Of a stretch of DNA of 8,097 nt, positions 1 to 6,423 are shown in pieces. The stretch lies in contig JAPWVA010000040.1 of NCBI GenBank assembly GCA_028275245.1, forward strand, positions 1-8,097, given 5' to 3'. Both the position numbers and the translations under genes were made by a program. The notes beneath the pieces are model-generated. The model was not told the origin of the DNA and did no database searches. It saw only the letters and a list, made by a program, of their open reading frames with translations. The DNA is from Actinomycetota bacterium (GTDB taxonomy: Bacteria > Actinomycetota > Geothermincolia > Geothermincolales > RBG-13-55-18). Positions within the stretch are counted from its first letter, which is position 1; every line of letters begins with the position of its first letter.

Positions 1-57
1 CCTCTGGGAGGCGTGATGGGTCTGGCCGACTCCTATGATGCCTACCCTTTTACCCAT
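1..57 (-). CDS. Second thiolase-like (lipid-transfer/SCP-x type) protein, N-terminal 19 codons only
   Basis: Reading leftward from an ATG at 57-55, an open frame runs off the window edge and begins MGKRVGIIGVGQTHHASQR. This closely parallels the start of the complete thiolase upstream (MERVAIIGVSQT), namely the first beta strand of thiolase-fold proteins with the IIGVxQT signature. The start lies 13 nt after the TAA of the upstream thiolase, and an AAGGGGTGAG-type ribosome binding site fills that gap, so the two are almost certainly cotranscribed. What is seen: start, RBS and the N-terminal motif. What is inferred: a second thiolase-fold subunit that could form a heteromer with the upstream one or carry out a related step. 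Catalytic residues lie outside the window, so activity cannot be judged. Confidence 0.75.
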   Translation of the reverse strand, partial: MGKRVGIIGVGQTHHASQR

Positions 58-70
58 GTGCCCTCACCCC

Positions 71-1213
71 TTATTTCCCGAGAATCCAGACGCAGTGCGA
101 CTGGCCACACATGCCGTTGATCCCGTGGGCCAGGGCAATCCTGGCCCCCTCCACCTGTCGATCACCAGCCTCTCCCCGAAGCTGGAGCACGCATTCCGCC
201 AGCTCGGCCAGGCCGGCCACCTGCACTGGGTGGGAGGAGAGCCTGCCTCCCGAGGGGTTGACCGGGAGCGGCCCCGAGAAGTCGAAGCGCCCCCTCTCCA
301 GGTGCTCGCAAGCCATGCCCTCGGGGCAAATCCCCAGACCCTCCAGCCACAGGGGCTCCATGTAAGAGAAGGCGTCGTAGACCTCGGCCAGGTGGATCTC
401 CTTGCCCGGATCCTGGATGCCAGCCATGGAGTAGGCCCGCTTGGCCGCCGTCGCCAGCGCCCGGGTATCGGCGAGGTCCCGGTCCCCCAGCCGAAAGGCA
501 TCGGCGCAGTGGCTCACGCCCTTCACCCACACGCATTTCTGGGGGGGCACCAGCTTCTTGGCGGCGTGCTCGGTGGCCAGGATCACGGCCGCCGCTCCGT
601 CGGTGACCGGGGAGCAGTCCAGGAGCTTGAGGGGGTCGGCGATCCTGCGCGAGTTCATCACGTCCTCCACCGTGATCTCCATGGGGAAAAGGGCCAGGGG
701 ATTGCGCATGGCGTTGCCGTGGTTCTTCACCGACACCAGGGCGAACTGCTCCTCTTTCAGCCCGTACTTGGTCATGTAGCGACGGGCCTGCAGAGCGGCG
801 GAGCTAATGGCGTCCAGCCCTAGCCTCCTTTCCACCAGGGGGTCGAAGGCGGTGTTGGTGATGGCCCTCATGTTGCTCTCCGTTCCCTTATGGTGGGCCA
901 CCACCAAGGTGGTGTTGAAACTGCCCGAGAGGGTTCTCATCAGCCCGTAGAGGGCCCCGAAGGTACCGTCCCCCTCCACCGTGGTGATGTCCTTCCCGAA
1001 GGCGCCCGAGGCGTCGGATATAGCCATGCTCGAGATAGTCCGGCCGTCCCAGAAGTCCGAGGACACCGATACCACGTTGTCAATGTCCTTTATGGTGATG
1101 CCAGCGTCCTCAAGCGCCCCGGTGGTGACCTCGTATACGAGCTCGGCGAAGGTAAGCGGGTTGTTCTGGGTGTACTTGGTCTGACTCACGCCGATGATAG
1201 CCACTCTTTCCAT
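71..1213 (-). CDS. Thiolase-fold acyl-CoA protein of the SCP-x/lipid-transfer type, lacking the usual nucleophilic Cys
   Basis: 380 residues, the normal length for this family. The N terminus (IIGVSQT, residues 6-12) and the C-terminal half are typical: VYDAFSYMEP at about 278-287 occupies the thiolase HEAFA position, NPSGGRLSSHP at about 319-329 carries the conserved His (H328), and a Cys (C369) sits in GMCGQSH near the end. At the position of the usual nucleophile (xxCASG/CATG) the protein reads VEGDGTFG (79-86), with Gly and no Cys. Known family members paired with DUF35 proteins include benzoylsuccinyl-CoA thiolase BbsAB and the steroid side-chain retro-aldolase Ltp2-ChsH2. The missing Cys argues against simple thiolysis and leaves retro-aldol or another CoA-thioester reaction open (inference). 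The start is ATG with AGGGGG 7 nt upstream, overlapping the stop of the DUF35 gene. The substrate is unknown. Confidence 0.88.
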   Translation of the reverse strand: MERVAIIGVSQTKYTQNNPLTFAELVYEVTTGALEDAGITIKDIDNVVSVSSDFWDGRTISSMAISDASGAFGKDITTVEGDGTFGALYGLMRTLSGSFNTTLVVAHHKGTESNMRAITNTAFDPLVERRLGLDAISSAALQARRYMTKYGLKEEQFALVSVKNHGNAMRNPLALFPMEITVEDVMNSRRIADPLKLLDCSPVTDGAAAVILATEHAAKKLVPPQKCVWVKGVSHCADAFRLGDRDLADTRALATAAKRAYSMAGIQDPGKEIHLAEVYDAFSYMEPLWLEGLGICPEGMACEHLERGRFDFSGPLPVNPSGGRLSSHPVQVAGLAELAECVLQLRGEAGDRQVEGARIALAHGINGMCGQSHCVWILGK

Positions 1214-1225
1214 TTGCTCACCCCC

Positions 1226-1690
1226 TCACTTGACGGGACGGAAATGGGATATGTCCAGGATGTTCCCCTCGCGGTTCTCCGAGAACACCGCCTCGACCCG
1301 CATGCCCACCTTGACCTTCTCCGGTTCGATCTCGTCGATGAAGTGGACCATGCAGGTGTCCGCCCCGTCCATCTTGATGAGTCCATACACGAAGGGCGCC
1401 TTGCGGGGGTGCAGCATGGGTTCCTCGTAACGGACAATGGTGTAGGAATCCACCGTCCCAGTACCGGGGAGCTCCACCCACACGTGAGGATCCCGGTAGC
1501 AATGGATGCACTTGACCTTGGGCGGAACGAAAACCGTTCCGCAGGAGGGACACTTGTTGGCCCATATCTTCCCATTGTCCCTCAACTCGCAGTAGAACTT
1601 GCTGAGGGTACTGCCGACGGTCCAGGTGTAGGGCACCGCTATCTTGCCGGGGAAGACCATCGGCGTGACGCTTTCCTTCCAGTCGGACAA
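1226..1690 (-). CDS. DUF35 zinc-ribbon/OB-fold protein, partner of the downstream thiolase
   Basis: 154 residues. The N-terminal helix has the usual W-T-x-G...SKFYCEL pattern (about 21-36) and is followed by a rubredoxin-like zinc ribbon with four cysteines, C47-x2-C50 and C61-x2-C64, separated by VPPK. Residues about 65-150 form the OB-fold part (WVELPGTGTVDSYTIV and a PFVYGLIKMDG stretch). Family members bind thiolase-fold enzymes and help channel or bind the CoA substrate; the gene directly precedes a thiolase here, with 12 nt between the stop and the next ATG. The start is TTG at 1690-1688: GGGAGGTGA lies 6 nt upstream, an in-frame TGA just upstream blocks extension, and the next ATG (residue 11) has no good RBS and would cut into the conserved N-terminal region. 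The family assignment is secure; the substrate is not. Confidence 0.92.
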   Translation of the reverse strand: MSDWKESVTPMVFPGKIAVPYTWTVGSTLSKFYCELRDNGKIWANKCPSCGTVFVPPKVKCIHCYRDPHVWVELPGTGTVDSYTIVRYEEPMLHPRKAPFVYGLIKMDGADTCMVHFIDEIEPEKVKVGMRVEAVFSENREGNILDISHFRPVK

Positions 1691-1696
1691 CCAACC

Positions 1697-1705
1697 TCAC
1701 CTCCC
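1697..1705 (-). promoter_or_regulatory. Ribosome binding site fixing the TTG start of the DUF35 gene
   Basis: Reading on the minus strand, GGGAGGTGA is followed by 6 nt (GGTTGG) and then TTG at 1690. It is close to a full anti-SD match at ideal spacing, and the reading frame upstream is closed by TGA, so TTG is the only well-supported start. Confidence 0.8.
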
Positions 1706-1842
1706 TGGGAGAAACCGGATGATCCTCTTCCTGGACGGAATCTTCTGGCTGGCCCATCACCTCCTTGGCGGAACCCGCGGTGACTCAGGTCTCTGCCCCT
1801 GTCCCGCGCTTCCCTCCGAAGCCCGTTTTTCCCACATGCCCT

Positions 1843-1871
1843 ATCCTATATCGAAATGACCGTGGGTTCAA
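1843..1871 (-). promoter_or_regulatory. Candidate sigma-70-type promoter for the DUF35-thiolase operon
   Basis: On the minus strand, TTGAAC (1871-1866) and TAGGAT (1848-1843) are separated by exactly 17 nt. Each matches 4 of 6 consensus bases. An overlapping TATAGG (1850-1845) would be an alternative -10 with a short 15-nt spacer. The box sits in an AT-richer patch of an otherwise GC-rich gap and would give a leader of roughly 145 nt before the TTG start. This is pattern matching only. Confidence 0.35.
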
Positions 1872-2146
1872 TCTCGTTAAATACCACCCTTTCATTAGCC
1901 CTTGGGGAAGAAGTTAATGATCGTCAAGGTCTTGGAAAGAAGGCGCCGAAGAGGGACAAGCTTTTAAATGACCGGCGGTACAAACAAAAATTGCCGGGAG
2001 GGATGCTCGGGGGTCGCGGTCACCTTCCTTTGGTACGCGGGGCTTCCCGGGAGAGGTACCGGGATGGCTGGCGGCCCGGACGCTGGAGCTGCTCCCTCCA
2101 TAACCGGGTTTCCTCGGGGTTCACTGTCCGTTACTCGACACTGGCG

Positions 2147-2155
2147 TGTTATCAT
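2147..2155 (+). promoter_or_regulatory. Candidate extended -10 promoter of the Fe-S protein gene
   Basis: TGTTATCAT fits the TGn-TATAAT extended -10 pattern (5 of 6 in the hexamer TATCAT). The transcript would start near 2162, about 25 nt before the ribosome binding site. No good -35 hexamer is visible, as is common for extended -10 promoters. A near-identical 15-mer precedes the next gene (3345-3359), which strengthens the call. Confidence 0.45.
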
Positions 2156-2185
2156 TGATTAGCATGTGCCCGTTTGCTTTGGAGC

Positions 2186-2193
2186 AGGGAGGG
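2186..2193 (+). promoter_or_regulatory. Ribosome binding site that selects ATG 2199 over the upstream GTG
   Basis: AGGGAGGG ends 5 nt before ATG at 2199. The in-frame GTG at 2166 has no purine-rich box before it and would lie at the predicted transcript start, so ATG 2199 is preferred. Confidence 0.75.
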
Positions 2194-2198
2194 ATGCC

Positions 2199-3182
2199 AT
2201 GTATTACCCGGAGAAGTGCGATCTTTGCGGGGACTGCCTCTTCCTCTGTCCCTATGAGGATATGAGCAGGGAAGAGGCGGTGGAGCAGGTAAGGGAGCTA
2301 CTAGAGGGCGGGATACCTCCCATCGTGGGAAATTGCGTGACCTGTGCCGCCTGCAACTCCCTATGCCCGCAGGGAGTGAACCCCTTCCACCTCATAGTCA
2401 AGAGGCAGGAGGAGTCCGGTGTGCCCGAGATTCCCCAGGCCAACCTGTCCCTGTTCGAGAACCTCCCTCGGGTGCCGTCCCAGGTTTTGGAGGGGAAAAG
2501 CGATGAGGTACTCTGCCTTTGCAGCGTGGGGGACCTGCTGCCGGGACTTTTCGACGGCCCCCTCTTCCGGGACCTCACGGTGGTCAAGGGAGGGGATTAC
2601 TTCTGTGGGGTGGGTTGGCTCCACCTGGGACGTCTCACGCCCTTCGCCGAGACGGCAAGGAAGGCCCTGGCGAACTTGGAGAAGCTGGAGCGGGAAAGGA
2701 TCGTTTTCTACCACGACGATTGCTATTCCCTCTTCGCCTCGCTGGCCGGCGAGCTGGGCCTGGAACCGAGCTTCAAGCCGGTTCACGTCATCGAGTACGT
2801 GCTGGAGAGACTCAAATCCGGCGATTACGAGATCGGGAAGCTCGGCCTCAAGGCAGCGTACCAGCAGCCCTGTGCCTCCCGCTACACACCGTGGAAGGAT
2901 GCCTGGCTGGACGAGCTGTTCGGTCTCTTGGGCGTGGAGAGGGTGGCCAGGCGGTATGACCGGGAAAAGGCGCTATGCTGCGGTTCACCCTTGATGCCCA
3001 GGGATCGGGATAGGGCCATGGCCATCAAGGGAAAGAACGTGCAAGACGCAGTGGAACACGGAGCCTCGGCCATGGTCTACCTCTGTCCCCTCTGCGTACT
3101 CAACCTTAGGAAACCCGCTTCCGAGGCGAACCTGGAGAATTACCACCTCCTGCAACTGGTGGACATGGCTATAGGGGATTGA
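2199..3182 (+). CDS. Iron-sulfur oxidoreductase subunit: two 4Fe-4S clusters plus CCG (HdrD/GlpC/DsrK-like) domain
   Basis: 327 residues from ATG 2199. The N-terminal ferredoxin part has two CxxCxxCxxxCP motifs (C7-C10-C13-C17 and C46-C49-C52-C56), expected to bind two 4Fe-4S clusters. The C-terminal half carries a complete CCG motif: C225-x34-C260-C261-G-x33-C296-x2-C299. The first CCG repeat is degenerate; only isolated cysteines remain (C106, C108, C136 in FCGVGW, C175 in HDDC). This architecture is shared by HdrD, GlpC, LutA and DsrK-type proteins, which pass electrons between quinones, thiols or flavoproteins. No transmembrane segment is seen, so it is likely cytoplasmic or peripherally attached. 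It appears monocistronic, with no flavoprotein, Etf or HdrA-like partner adjacent, so the electron donor and acceptor are unknown. Confidence 0.85.
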   Translation: MYYPEKCDLCGDCLFLCPYEDMSREEAVEQVRELLEGGIPPIVGNCVTCAACNSLCPQGVNPFHLIVKRQEESGVPEIPQANLSLFENLPRVPSQVLEGKSDEVLCLCSVGDLLPGLFDGPLFRDLTVVKGGDYFCGVGWLHLGRLTPFAETARKALANLEKLERERIVFYHDDCYSLFASLAGELGLEPSFKPVHVIEYVLERLKSGDYEIGKLGLKAAYQQPCASRYTPWKDAWLDELFGLLGVERVARRYDREKALCCGSPLMPRDRDRAMAIKGKNVQDAVEHGASAMVYLCPLCVLNLRKPASEANLENYHLLQLVDMAIGD

Positions 3183-3344
3183 GTTAAGCGGGTCGAAAGT
3201 CCCCCATGGTGGCCCTCCCTCCGGCGCGGGTCAGGCGATCTCCGGCAACCGGGGAAATCAGACCGCGAGGGGATGGCCCTTAGCAGTTTGCCTTGCAGGG
3301 TGTGCCTGGATTACCGAGCAGGGGTTCCCGCCGTCATCGACTCC

Positions 3345-3353
3345 TGTTATTAT
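3345..3353 (+). promoter_or_regulatory. Candidate extended -10 promoter of the lipoprotein hydrolase gene
   Basis: TGTTATTAT is an exact TGn extension followed by TATTAT (5 of 6). A weak TTCCCG at 3325-3330 is spaced 17 nt upstream. The box lies in a short AT-rich island inside a GC-rich gap and overlaps a small inverted repeat (ATTATT-G-AATAAT, about 3347-3360). The leader to the ATG at 3457 would be about 95 nt. The 15-mer here matches 13 of 15 bases with the one before the Fe-S gene. Confidence 0.5.
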
Positions 3354-3456
3354 TGAATAATGATTTTTGAACAATTCGCCTTCGCCGGGGTCCCGGATCG
3401 GAGATGCGGCGGGGCGGCATTGGTAGTAGCCGGGAAGGAAAGGGGGCAGGGCTGGG

Positions 3457-6060
3457 ATGCAAATCCTTAGAAGGGCGTTTCCACCCGCATTCGTGATTTT
3501 CCTTTTGGCCTTGGTGCTGTTGATCCCGGGATGTTCCCCAGACCCCTACGGCGAACCGGTCCCGGGAACGGTTTGCCTCTACGATTTCCCCTCCTCGGTG
3601 GACGGGCTTCCCCTGCGTTGCAGCGTGTACCTGCCGGCGAATTACAACCCGTCCAGGGCCTACCCCGTGTGGGTAGAGCTTCACGCCCTTTACGGCAAGC
3701 CCATTCTGACCAACGACCCCAGCAGCATCTTCGGGGCAGAGCTGAAGAGGATAGCGGACGAGAGGGGATGGATAATCTTCGCTCCTTGGGGGAGGAACCT
3801 GCACAGCCTCTTCGCCGAGGGAGCTCCCAGGCAGGGAGAGCTCTACGAGCCGTCCTTCCACGACGATTTCTCCACGGATGGCGGTCTCTGGCGGCCACTG
3901 GTGGGTACATGGCGTATCGCTTCCGGTAGGTATGTACAGTCCGATGCCTCGGCCACCTGGAAGGAATCGGTGAGACTCGATTCCACGGGAAAGGAGTATT
4001 CCCTCCGGGTGAAGGTGAGGGACCTGGCGCCCTCCGGCACCGAGTCGGGCTTCGGTGTGAACCTAAGAAGGCAAGATAACGGCGACGCCTACCACGTGGA
4101 CCTCTTTAAAGATGCGTCGGGCAACCGCTTCGTCAGGCTGTTCAGGATATCCGCCGGTAATTGGGAGCGGATATCCGTCGTGAACTATCCCTGGGAGCCC
4201 TTTTCCGATGGCTGGGTCCACCTCAAGTTCTCCTGTTACGCTGACTACCTCGAGGTGTACGTGAACGAGGAGATAGTGAACATGAGGCCGGGGTACGACT
4301 CCACGCCCTACGGGTACGGGTACGAGGCCCCCGGGGCCCCCCTGCCGGCGGGGAAGGTGAGTCTCTGCAGCTACGGGGGGGTGCATGAGTTCGACGATGT
4401 GCTGGTACAAAACGAGTACCCTTACGGTCTTCAGGATGTTGTAGACTGTCTTTTCGGCCTGATGGAGAAATACCGGGTGGACCCTACCCGCATCTACGTG
4501 GCGGGCCATTCTCAGGGGGGAACGGGCAGCTACATAATGGGCCTTCGTTACCCGGACCTGTGTGCTGCGGTGAGGGCGGCCGCGGGCATCACCGACATGG
4601 CCTGCGAATACAGCTGGCTATGCGATTACTATCCCGATTACCCTGGCATACCACCCTACGCGGAGATAAACGATGGGAGGCTTAAGGCCTACATGAGGTC
4701 GGTCATGGGTGGGGCGCCGGGATCCCCGAATCCTGCTGTTGCCAATGCTTACCAGGTTAATAGTGCCAGGTACATCCTGGAGAACGGGAGGAACACCGCC
4801 TGGCGGATAGTGCACGGCACTCCCGACGCCCACGTCCCCAACACCCGGGACCCGGTGCAGATATCCTGGTGGGCTCCCTGGTGGTTCACCTGGGGCCAGT
4901 ATCCTGCCCCCGACCCCTACCGTTACGGTGTCTCCGATTACGCCCACGGGAAGGACGTGGCTGACCTCCTCAACGCCTGGGCGGCCGGTTACGGGGGTTA
5001 CGGCTGTCAGTACATCACCAGCTCCACCGTGGGCCACGGTTATCTGGATGCCTACTCGGATACCGCCAGTTTCTTCCAAGACAAGTCCCTACCCCCATCT
5101 CCGGAGGAAGTGGCCTACAAGGCCTATGGCGGCCCCCCCTCGGGAGCCTGGTGGTTGAGGCTCGAGGTGGCGGAGCCGGGAAGCGGCAAACCCGGACTGG
5201 CGAGGGTGAGAGTGGAGAGGCAGAAGAACACGGCCCAAGTGCACGCGCGTAACGTGGCTGCCCTCCGGTTGGACCTTCCCTGGATGGGGATGAGTTTCCA
5301 GCCGGGCTCCCGGCTTTCCTTCTTCCTGGACGACGATCCCTCGCCTGTGGCCGTACCAGTGGTGGACAACCTGGGGAAGGTCACCCTGCGACTGGCGGGT
5401 CCCTGGAGGAACCCGGAGGCCTTGGCGGTGAGCCTCGATGGTAGCCCCCTGTCATACGGGTCTGGCTTCCGCTTGGAGAACGGCTGGCTGGTGATACCGA
5501 ACCTGCCTACCCCCGGTGGGCACCGGCTGGAGGTGACCCTTCCGGCGGAGATGCCCGCCAACCTCCTTTCCAACCCCGGTTTCGAGGCAGTCTCGGGAGG
5601 GGTTCCCGTCGGTTGGTCCACCGAGGCATCAGGACCGGTGAGCGCCTCCGGCCAGGTGGATGACCTGGCCCGCCACGGCGGCTCCCTTTCCGCCCGGATC
5701 CGAGGGGCCTTGTTCCAGGGGGCCGGTGGTTTCTGGTGGAGATCCGCAAAAGTGCCCGTCAAGGCATCCTCCAGCTACGAGCTTTCCGGCTTCATGAAGG
5801 CGAGGATGTTCCGGGGCGGGGAGGTGAAGGCAGGCATCTATTGGTACGATTCAACCGGCCGGCTACTAGGCAAGGCCCAGTCCCCTTCCCTGGTGGAGAG
5901 CGGGAAGTTCAGCAACTTGGAGTGGGTTCCCTTCCATTTCCAGGCCACGGCACCGGCAGGTGCCGCCTACGCCTCCGTTTACGCCGGGGTGGAGTCGGCA
6001 GGGATGCTTGAGACCTACGGAAGCGTCTGGTTTGACGATCTTTATTTCTCGGCCAGGTAG
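3457..6060 (+). CDS. Lipid-anchored multidomain esterase: alpha/beta hydrolase split by a lectin-like domain, with beta-rich C-terminal modules
   Basis: 867 residues. A signal peptide with basic start (MQILRR), hydrophobic core and lipobox IPGC (C26) predicts export and lipid anchoring. Residues about 30-128 form the start of an alpha/beta hydrolase (YPVWVELHALYG, WIIFAPWG). Residues about 131-320 look like a concanavalin-type/DUF1080-like jelly roll (FHDDFSTDGGLW, GTWRIASGRY, ending HEFDDVLVQNE). The hydrolase then resumes with YRVDPTRIYVAGHSQGG; the likely triad is S352, D457 (GTPDAH) and H527 (GHGY). This arrangement resembles PHB-depolymerase/feruloyl-esterase-like hydrolases. Residues about 545-697 form a beta-rich region, and 702-867 a carbohydrate-binding-like jelly roll (NLLSNPGFE...GW start). 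AGGGGG lies 10 nt upstream of the ATG. The gene stands alone. Substrate (polyester, acetylated glycan or peptide) is not identifiable. Confidence 0.85.
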   Translation: MQILRRAFPPAFVIFLLALVLLIPGCSPDPYGEPVPGTVCLYDFPSSVDGLPLRCSVYLPANYNPSRAYPVWVELHALYGKPILTNDPSSIFGAELKRIADERGWIIFAPWGRNLHSLFAEGAPRQGELYEPSFHDDFSTDGGLWRPLVGTWRIASGRYVQSDASATWKESVRLDSTGKEYSLRVKVRDLAPSGTESGFGVNLRRQDNGDAYHVDLFKDASGNRFVRLFRISAGNWERISVVNYPWEPFSDGWVHLKFSCYADYLEVYVNEEIVNMRPGYDSTPYGYGYEAPGAPLPAGKVSLCSYGGVHEFDDVLVQNEYPYGLQDVVDCLFGLMEKYRVDPTRIYVAGHSQGGTGSYIMGLRYPDLCAAVRAAAGITDMACEYSWLCDYYPDYPGIPPYAEINDGRLKAYMRSVMGGAPGSPNPAVANAYQVNSARYILENGRNTAWRIVHGTPDAHVPNTRDPVQISWWAPWWFTWGQYPAPDPYRYGVSDYAHGKDVADLLNAWAAGYGGYGCQYITSSTVGHGYLDAYSDTASFFQDKSLPPSPEEVAYKAYGGPPSGAWWLRLEVAEPGSGKPGLARVRVERQKNTAQVHARNVAALRLDLPWMGMSFQPGSRLSFFLDDDPSPVAVPVVDNLGKVTLRLAGPWRNPEALAVSLDGSPLSYGSGFRLENGWLVIPNLPTPGGHRLEVTLPAEMPANLLSNPGFEAVSGGVPVGWSTEASGPVSASGQVDDLARHGGSLSARIRGALFQGAGGFWWRSAKVPVKASSSYELSGFMKARMFRGGEVKAGIYWYDSTGRLLGKAQSPSLVESGKFSNLEWVPFHFQATAPAGAAYASVYAGVESAGMLETYGSVWFDDLYFSAR

Positions 6061-6075
6061 AAGGAGGACCGGATA

Positions 6076-6192
6076 GTGGTTTGTCCCGGAGGTGCCGGGT
6101 TCCTGCGCTCGCCGGTGAAGCACGGTTTTCCCTTTCGCCGCAAGGCGGATTCGCGCGTCCCCATGGAGGAGAAGGGGGCTTTGGTGCTTTGA
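6076..6192 (+). CDS. Possible 38-residue small ORF directly after the hydrolase gene
   Basis: AAGGAGG follows the hydrolase stop immediately (6061-6067), and a GTG sits 8 nt further on. It opens a 38-codon frame (starting MVCPGGAGFLRSPVKHG) ending in TGA at 6190-6192. The only support is the strong RBS at good spacing. The peptide is Arg/Lys/Gly/Pro-rich and resembles nothing I recognise, and it has no membrane segment. It could equally be a chance frame or the relic of a once-adjacent gene. Confidence 0.2.
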   Translation: MVCPGGAGFLRSPVKHGFPFRRKADSRVPMEEKGALVL

Positions 6193-6278
6193 TGACTTCG
6201 GGTGATTCGGGGCGCGAACCCGCCTCGGTGGTATAGAAAGCGCTTCTTTGGCCCCGGCCTTGGCATCCCCCCTGGGTG

Positions 6279-6313
6279 GGCGGGTTCCCTCGTGCGCCCG
6301 CCGTCCTGTTTTT
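6279..6313 (+). terminator. Possible weak intrinsic terminator
   Basis: GGCGGG (6279-6284) can pair with CCCGCC (6297-6302) around a 12-nt loop, and TTTTT follows at 6309-6313. The six intervening bases between stem and T-run and the long loop make it imperfect. Its place, after the hydrolase gene and before the kinase promoter region, is sensible. Confidence 0.3.
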
Positions 6314-6423
6314 CACGCATTCCTCCCCGGACCTTTCACGCTTGCCTCCCTGGACCTGGGTTCTCCTCCCATGGCTGTTGCTTGGCCTTAACAGGGGGAT
6401 AATAATGGGATTGCTGGTGGATA

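Larger units (their letters stand above)
1691..2198. other. Divergent intergenic region without a convincing gene
   Basis: About 500 bp separate the minus-strand operon from the plus-strand Fe-S gene. It contains the candidate promoter for the left operon, an AT-richer stretch at about 1845-1990, an orphan ribosome-binding-like AAGGAGGTGA (minus strand, 1766-1757), and an extended -10 box near 2147-2155 for the right gene. Short open frames of 63-100 codons exist on both strands, but none has a plausible RBS or recognisable protein features. GC-rich short inverted repeats (for example around 2046-2070) are present, without a T-run that would make a terminator. Confidence 0.6.

Noticed and set aside
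35..823. 262-codon plus-strand open frame opposite the thiolase
   Set aside because: It is antisense to a gene with clear thiolase motifs and has no ribosome binding site; its composition (Gly/His/Leu/Val-rich) is that of a GC-rich shadow frame.
890..1783. 297-codon plus-strand open frame opposite the thiolase start and DUF35 gene
   Set aside because: It spans two recognised minus-strand genes and shows no domain features or RBS.
1856..2162. Short plus- and minus-strand frames of 63-100 codons in the divergent gap
   Set aside because: None has an RBS at proper spacing and none shows a recognisable motif, signal peptide or membrane segment.
2166..2198. GTG 2166 as start of the Fe-S protein
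   Set aside because: No RBS precedes it and it would sit at the predicted transcription start; ATG 2199 has AGGGAGGG 5 nt upstream and places the first Fe-S motif at the N terminus as expected.
3187..3330. Possible riboswitch or RNase P-like RNA (a GAAAGTCC string is present)
   Set aside because: No further conserved RNase P, SAM, cobalamin, TPP, glycine or T-box elements follow, and the segment lies upstream of the predicted promoter of the next gene.
5124..5762. 212-codon minus-strand frame inside the hydrolase gene
   Set aside because: It is antisense to the continuous 867-residue lipoprotein frame, with Arg/Pro/Ser-rich shadow composition and no RBS.
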